From: HyVt-560 sp964577195
GTDB taxonomy: Bacteria > Pseudomonadota > Gammaproteobacteria > UWMA-0217
DNA length: 45,679 nt
Direction: 5' to 3'
NCBI GenBank assembly: GCA_964577195.1
Contig: CAZNYF010000002.1
Coordinates: 1-45,679 of the forward strand
A model generated the notes under the pieces. It was not told the DNA's origin and did no database searches. It worked only from the letters and a program-made list of their open reading frames with translations. Positions 42,350-45,679 of the stretch are shown in pieces (position 1 is the stretch's first letter; every line of letters starts with the position of its first letter). The position numbers and the translations under genes are program-made.

Positions 42350-43609
42350 TTATGCACGCTTCATGGTATCGAAGAAATCGTTATTGTTTTTCGTTGATTG
42401 TAGCTTGCCAATGATAAACTCCATCGCTTCGAAATCATCCATTGAATGCAGGAACTTGCGCAAGATCCACAGTTTTTGTAGTTCGTCATCGTCCGTTAAC
42501 AACTCTTCTCGTCGAGTGCCGGAGCGGCGGATGTTAATCGCAGGGTAAAGGCGCTTCTCACTGATTTTTCGGTCCAGATGTAATTCAGAGTTGCCGGTGC
42601 CTTTAAACTCTTCATAAATAACTTCATCCATTTTGGAGCCAGTATCGATCAATGCAGTCGCGATGATGGTCAGCGAACCACCTTCTTCGATATTTCTGGC
42701 GGCACCGAAAAAACGCTTGGGGCGTTGCAATGCGTTTGCATCGACACCACCCGTCAGTACTTTTCCAGAGGAGGGTACAACCGTATTATAGGCGCGTGCC
42801 AAGCGGGTAATTGAATCGAGCAGAATGATCACATCCTTTTTATGCTCAACCAGACGTTTGGCTTTTTCGATAACCATTTCAGCCACTTGTACGTGGCGTG
42901 TTGCAGGCTCATCAAAGGTTGAAGAAACCACTTCACCTTTAACCATCCGCGACATCTCGGTTACTTCTTCAGGACGCTCATCAATCAGTAATACGATTAA
43001 TGTGGCATCTGGCGCATTCTGAGTAATGCTCTGCGCGATATTCTGCAACATGATGGTCTTACCCGCTTTAGGTGGTGCGATAATTAATCCACGCTGCCCA
43101 AGCCCAATTGGCGAGACGATATCAATCACTCTGGCGGTAATGTCTTCAGTACTGCCGTTACCGACTTCCATGCGCAGGCGTTCATCAGGGTGCAATGGCG
43201 TCAGGTTTTCAAACAGAATTTTGGATTTCGCTTTTTCTGGCGATTCGAAATTAATCTCAGAGACTTTGAGCATGGCAAAATAACGCTCATTGTCTTTTGG
43301 TGGTCTGATTTTCCCGGATATGGTGTCGCCAGTCCTTAATCCAAAGCGACGAATCTGGCTGGGTGAAACATAAATGTCATCAGGGCCGGCAAGATAGGAG
43401 CTATCCGATGAACGCAGAAAACCAAAACCATCCTGAAGAATCTCCAGCACGCCATCGCCAAAAATATCCTCACCTTTTTTCGCATGCGCTTTAAGAATAG
43501 AAAAAATGACGTTTTGCTTTCTCGAGCGGGAGATGTTCTCTACTCCCATGGATTCAGCAAGTTTCAGTAATTTAGCAGGCGGGGTTTGTTTCAGTTCGGT
43601 GAGATTCAT
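42350..43609 (-). CDS. rho: transcription termination factor Rho
   Basis: 419 residues, the standard length of Rho. The N-terminal helical and cold-shock-like RNA-binding domain (MNLTELKQTPPAKLL, LQDGFGFLRSSDSSYLAGPDD) is followed by the hexameric helicase core with Walker A PPKAGKTIML, VLLIDERPEEVTEM and the Q/R-loop region SGKVLTGGVDANAL. It releases transcripts at C-rich unstructured sites. The gene order rho-trxA-rhlB is conserved in gammaproteobacteria. A hairpin-bearing 248-base leader lies upstream of it. Confidence 0.98.
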   Translation of the reverse strand: MNLTELKQTPPAKLLKLAESMGVENISRSRKQNVIFSILKAHAKKGEDIFGDGVLEILQDGFGFLRSSDSSYLAGPDDIYVSPSQIRRFGLRTGDTISGKIRPPKDNERYFAMLKVSEINFESPEKAKSKILFENLTPLHPDERLRMEVGNGSTEDITARVIDIVSPIGLGQRGLIIAPPKAGKTIMLQNIAQSITQNAPDATLIVLLIDERPEEVTEMSRMVKGEVVSSTFDEPATRHVQVAEMVIEKAKRLVEHKKDVIILLDSITRLARAYNTVVPSSGKVLTGGVDANALQRPKRFFGAARNIEEGGSLTIIATALIDTGSKMDEVIYEEFKGTGNSELHLDRKISEKRLYPAINIRRSGTRREELLTDDDELQKLWILRKFLHSMDDFEAMEFIIGKLQSTKNNNDFFDTMKRA

Positions 43610-43769
43610 AGAAGACTTTGTATTTTGAGATGAGATTAATAAATTACGACGGCGACCGGACTGGCAATGAGTCCACGCATGGAGGGCGTAAAAAAAGTTT
43701 TTTTATTGAGAGATTCGTGCGCTGGAATAGTGCAATCGAAGGACTTGCCAAGAACTATAGTACGAAACA

Positions 43770-43789
43770 CGAACGCCGTAAAGCGTTCG
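43770..43789. other. Inverted repeat in the rho upstream region
   Basis: CGAACGC (43770-43776) and GCGTTCG (43783-43789) form a 7-bp dyad around CGTAAA, in the 248-base interval between trxA and rho. Rho genes are often autoregulated through their leader, so it may be part of a control region; no T tract makes it an unlikely terminator. Nothing else was recognised in the interval except the trxA-proximal stem-loop. Confidence 0.35.
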
Positions 43790-43817
43790 CTGTGACGGTT
43801 ATCTGAAATATTGTAGG

Positions 43818-43849
43818 GTTGGGTCGATATCTTGCAATATCAGCCCAAC
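43818..43849 (-). terminator. Possible stem-loop after trxA
   Basis: GTTGGG (43818-43823) pairs with CCCAAC (43844-43849), and GATAT (43826-43830) with ATATC (43837-43841), giving an imperfect hairpin just beyond the trxA stop. Beyond the stem on the minus strand there is no T run, so it is a weak terminator candidate or an RNA 3'-end structure. Confidence 0.4.
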
Positions 43850-43857
43850 ATGATGAT

Positions 43858-44184
43858 CTAAATATTCTGATCGAGAAAAGCGGCTAATTGCGATTTTGAC
43901 AGCGCACCAACTTTGGTTGCCTCTACTTCGCCATTCTTAAATAGCATCAATGTAGGAATCCCGCGAATTCCGTATTTGGGAGGTGTTCCGGGGTTCTCAT
44001 CGATGTTTATTTTCGCGACTTTAATACGCCCCGTGTATTCTGCCGCAATTTCCTCTAGAATTGGCGCGATCATTTTACAAGGGCCGCACCATTCTGCCCA
44101 ATAATCAACCAGCACAGGCTGCTCTGATTTTAAAACTTCGTCCTCAAAGCTGTCATCGCTGAGATGTGTTAGCTCGTCACTCAC
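43858..44184 (-). CDS. trxA: thioredoxin 1
   Basis: 108 residues from the GTG at 44184 (MSDELTHLSDDSFEDEVL), with GGAG 7 bases upstream. The frame continues to an ATG at 44205, but the shorter form matches the length of E. coli thioredoxin. The redox site WAEWCGPCKM and the cis-proline GIPTLMLFKNG are intact. It is a general cytoplasmic disulfide reductant, situated between rho and the divergent rhlB. Confidence 0.96.
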   Translation of the reverse strand: MSDELTHLSDDSFEDEVLKSEQPVLVDYWAEWCGPCKMIAPILEEIAAEYTGRIKVAKINIDENPGTPPKYGIRGIPTLMLFKNGEVEATKVGALSKSQLAAFLDQNI

Positions 44185-44288
44185 ATCAAGTCTCCGTGTA
44201 AACATATGTAATTAGCCTTGAGACTAGCGGATTGTGCTAAGCAAGTCCATATTGCAGCAATCCCCACATTATTTATGCGATTTAATTT

Positions 44289-45599
44289 ATGAGCGACCAA
44301 CATCTTACCGAAACCCGATTTAGCGACTTTGACCTTCCTGAAAAACTGCTTGAAGGCATCACGGCAAGCGGGTTTGAATTCTGCACGCCAATTCAAGCGC
44401 AAACCATCCCTCTTTTACTGGAGGGCAAAGACATTGCTGGTCAGGCGCAAACCGGTACCGGGAAAACAGCGGCCTTTCTGGTTGCCACTTTTACCCGCTT
44501 GCTGCGTAATCAGCCTGCTGCCGATAGAAAGCCCAAGCAGCCACGCGCATTTATGCTCGCACCAACGCGTGAGCTGGCGATTCAGATTCACAGCGATGCA
44601 AAGCTACTCAACAAAACCTGCGGATTCAAGCTTGGTATTGCCTACGGTGGTATCGACTACGAGAAACAACGCCGACAATTTGATGACGGCATTGATATTC
44701 TAATTGGGACACCTGGACGCTTAATCGATTACCTCAAGCAAGGTGTGTTTGATCTGCGTGCTGTTGAAGTGTTGGTGCTCGATGAGGCGGATCGGATGTT
44801 TGACCTTGGTTTTATCAAGGATCTAAGATTTTTACTCAATCGCTGCTCTAAACCGGAAAAACGTCTCAGCATGCTGTTTTCTGCAACCTTGTCATTTCGG
44901 GTTCTCGAACTCGCTTACATGCACATGAATGATGCCCAGAAAATTGAGGTGCAAGCAGAGCAGGTGACCGCAGACCGGGTTGAGCAAAGTGTTTTTTACA
45001 CCGCCAATACCGATAAAATTCCGTTACTGCTCGGGTTGCTCAAAAAGCAGAACCCTGATCGCAGTATCGTCTTCACCAATACCAAAAAAGCTGCAGAAAA
45101 TATTGTCGCCTGGCTGGAAGGCAATGACTACAAAGTCGCCATGCTTTCGGGTGATGTGCCGCAGAATAAACGCCAAAAACTCCTAGAACAGTTTGGCTCG
45201 GGTGAGCGTAATATTCTGGTTGCAACCGATGTTGCTGCGCGTGGTTTGCATATCCCGAATGTTACCCATGTATTCAATTTCGATTTGCCACAGATCGCTG
45301 CAGATTACGTCCACAGGATCGGCAGGACTGCTCGCGCCGGAGCCTCTGGACAAGCACTTAGCTTTGCCTGCGAAGACACGTCTTTTTATCTGCCTGATAT
45401 CGAAGAATATTTGGGGCAAAAACTACCTGTTTCGGACGTCCAGGAGTTTATTGCGACGGATTACAAGCCTGCCGCAAAAGTTAAGCGATACGGGAACTCA
45501 GGCCGTTCTGGGAAACCTAATGGTGGCCATCACAAAGGCCAGGGTGGGCGGAAATTTTCTGGTAATCGGAACCAGAACCGGAATCGCAGTAGAAGCTAG
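44289..45599 (+). CDS. rhlB: DEAD-box ATP-dependent RNA helicase RhlB
   Basis: 436 residues. All helicase motifs are present: Q motif CTPIQAQTIP, motif I AQTGTGKTAAF, PTRELAIQI, DEAD in VLDEADRMFD, SAT in FSATLSFR, and HRIGRTARAG. The C-terminal tail is Gly/Asn/Arg-rich (GRKFSGNRNQNRNRSRS), typical of RhlB, which unwinds RNA and joins the degradosome through RNase E. It is divergent from trxA, the same gene context as E. coli. The 80 bases after its stop hold only a TGAGTCA direct repeat within a weak dyad. Confidence 0.95.
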   Translation: MSDQHLTETRFSDFDLPEKLLEGITASGFEFCTPIQAQTIPLLLEGKDIAGQAQTGTGKTAAFLVATFTRLLRNQPAADRKPKQPRAFMLAPTRELAIQIHSDAKLLNKTCGFKLGIAYGGIDYEKQRRQFDDGIDILIGTPGRLIDYLKQGVFDLRAVEVLVLDEADRMFDLGFIKDLRFLLNRCSKPEKRLSMLFSATLSFRVLELAYMHMNDAQKIEVQAEQVTADRVEQSVFYTANTDKIPLLLGLLKKQNPDRSIVFTNTKKAAENIVAWLEGNDYKVAMLSGDVPQNKRQKLLEQFGSGERNILVATDVAARGLHIPNVTHVFNFDLPQIAADYVHRIGRTARAGASGQALSFACEDTSFYLPDIEEYLGQKLPVSDVQEFIATDYKPAAKVKRYGNSGRSGKPNGGHHKGQGGRKFSGNRNQNRNRSRS

Positions 45600-45679
45600 T
45601 ACTCCAACAACGTTGCTTTGATGAGTCAGTGAGTCATCAAGCGGTTAGATGTGGTTTTATTTTTATGAGACATATAGAT

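Noticed and set aside
45613..45645. TTGATGA/TCATCAA dyad containing TGAGTCA direct repeats after rhlB
   Set aside because: No T tract directly after the stem and the window ends here; could be a weak terminator.
1..45679. Mobile elements, prophage, CRISPR array, toxin-antitoxin
   Set aside because: No transposase or integrase motifs, no regularly spaced repeats, and no toxin-like pairs were recognised.

Overview
The window looks like chromosomal DNA of a sulfur-oxidising gammaproteobacterium. It carries a nearly complete oxidative (reverse) dissimilatory sulfite reductase cluster in the order dsrABEFHCMKLJOPNR, with the dsrEFH and dsrL genes typical of sulfur oxidisers. A soxX-soxA pair lies nearby. 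The housekeeping order (lolCD, glyQS, proS, slt, rho-trxA-rhlB) is also gammaproteobacterial. I cannot name the genus from sequence alone. No tRNA, rRNA, insertion sequence, prophage or CRISPR array was seen.

Layout. Positions 1-7.9 kb hold a DUF4389 membrane protein, a small secreted protein, lolC-lolD, glyQ-glyS and four small or poorly characterised genes. Positions 7.9-14.9 kb hold proS, a MIF-like tautomerase, a DUF4124 protein and a divergent two-gene RND efflux operon. Positions 15-19.8 kb, all on the minus strand, hold pncC, mtaB, soxA, soxX and a BepA-like protease. Positions 20-36.4 kb, on the plus strand, are the sulfur block: rhodanese, dsrE2, dsrABEFHCMKLJOPNR, a NarX/NarL-like two-component pair and a second rhodanese. 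Positions 36.4-45.7 kb hold a DNA glycosylase, a SET-domain protein, a SIMPL protein, slt, a membrane-anchored SMC-like ATPase with a tiny partner, rho, trxA and rhlB.

How it works together (family knowledge plus inference). The rhodanese, DsrE2 and DsrEFH would relay sulfane sulfur to the C-terminal cysteines of DsrC. DsrAB would oxidise the sulfur to sulfite with DsrL as electron-transfer partner. DsrMKJOP would recycle DsrC and pass electrons to quinone. DsrN and DsrR are maturation factors. SoxXA starts thiosulfate oxidation in the periplasm.

Most interesting non-coding and contextual signals: (i) the same dyad, ATATTAG-N6-CTAATAT, lies upstream of both the RND efflux operon and the rhodanese-dsrE2 genes, suggesting a shared regulator; (ii) a NarX/NarL-like two-component system with a cysteine-bearing GAF domain is fused onto the 3' end of the dsr cluster; (iii) terminator-like hairpins lie between dsrA/dsrB, dsrC/dsrM and dsrP/dsrN; (iv) dsrA has a long leader that can form alternative helices; (v) tusA and dsrS are absent from their usual positions.
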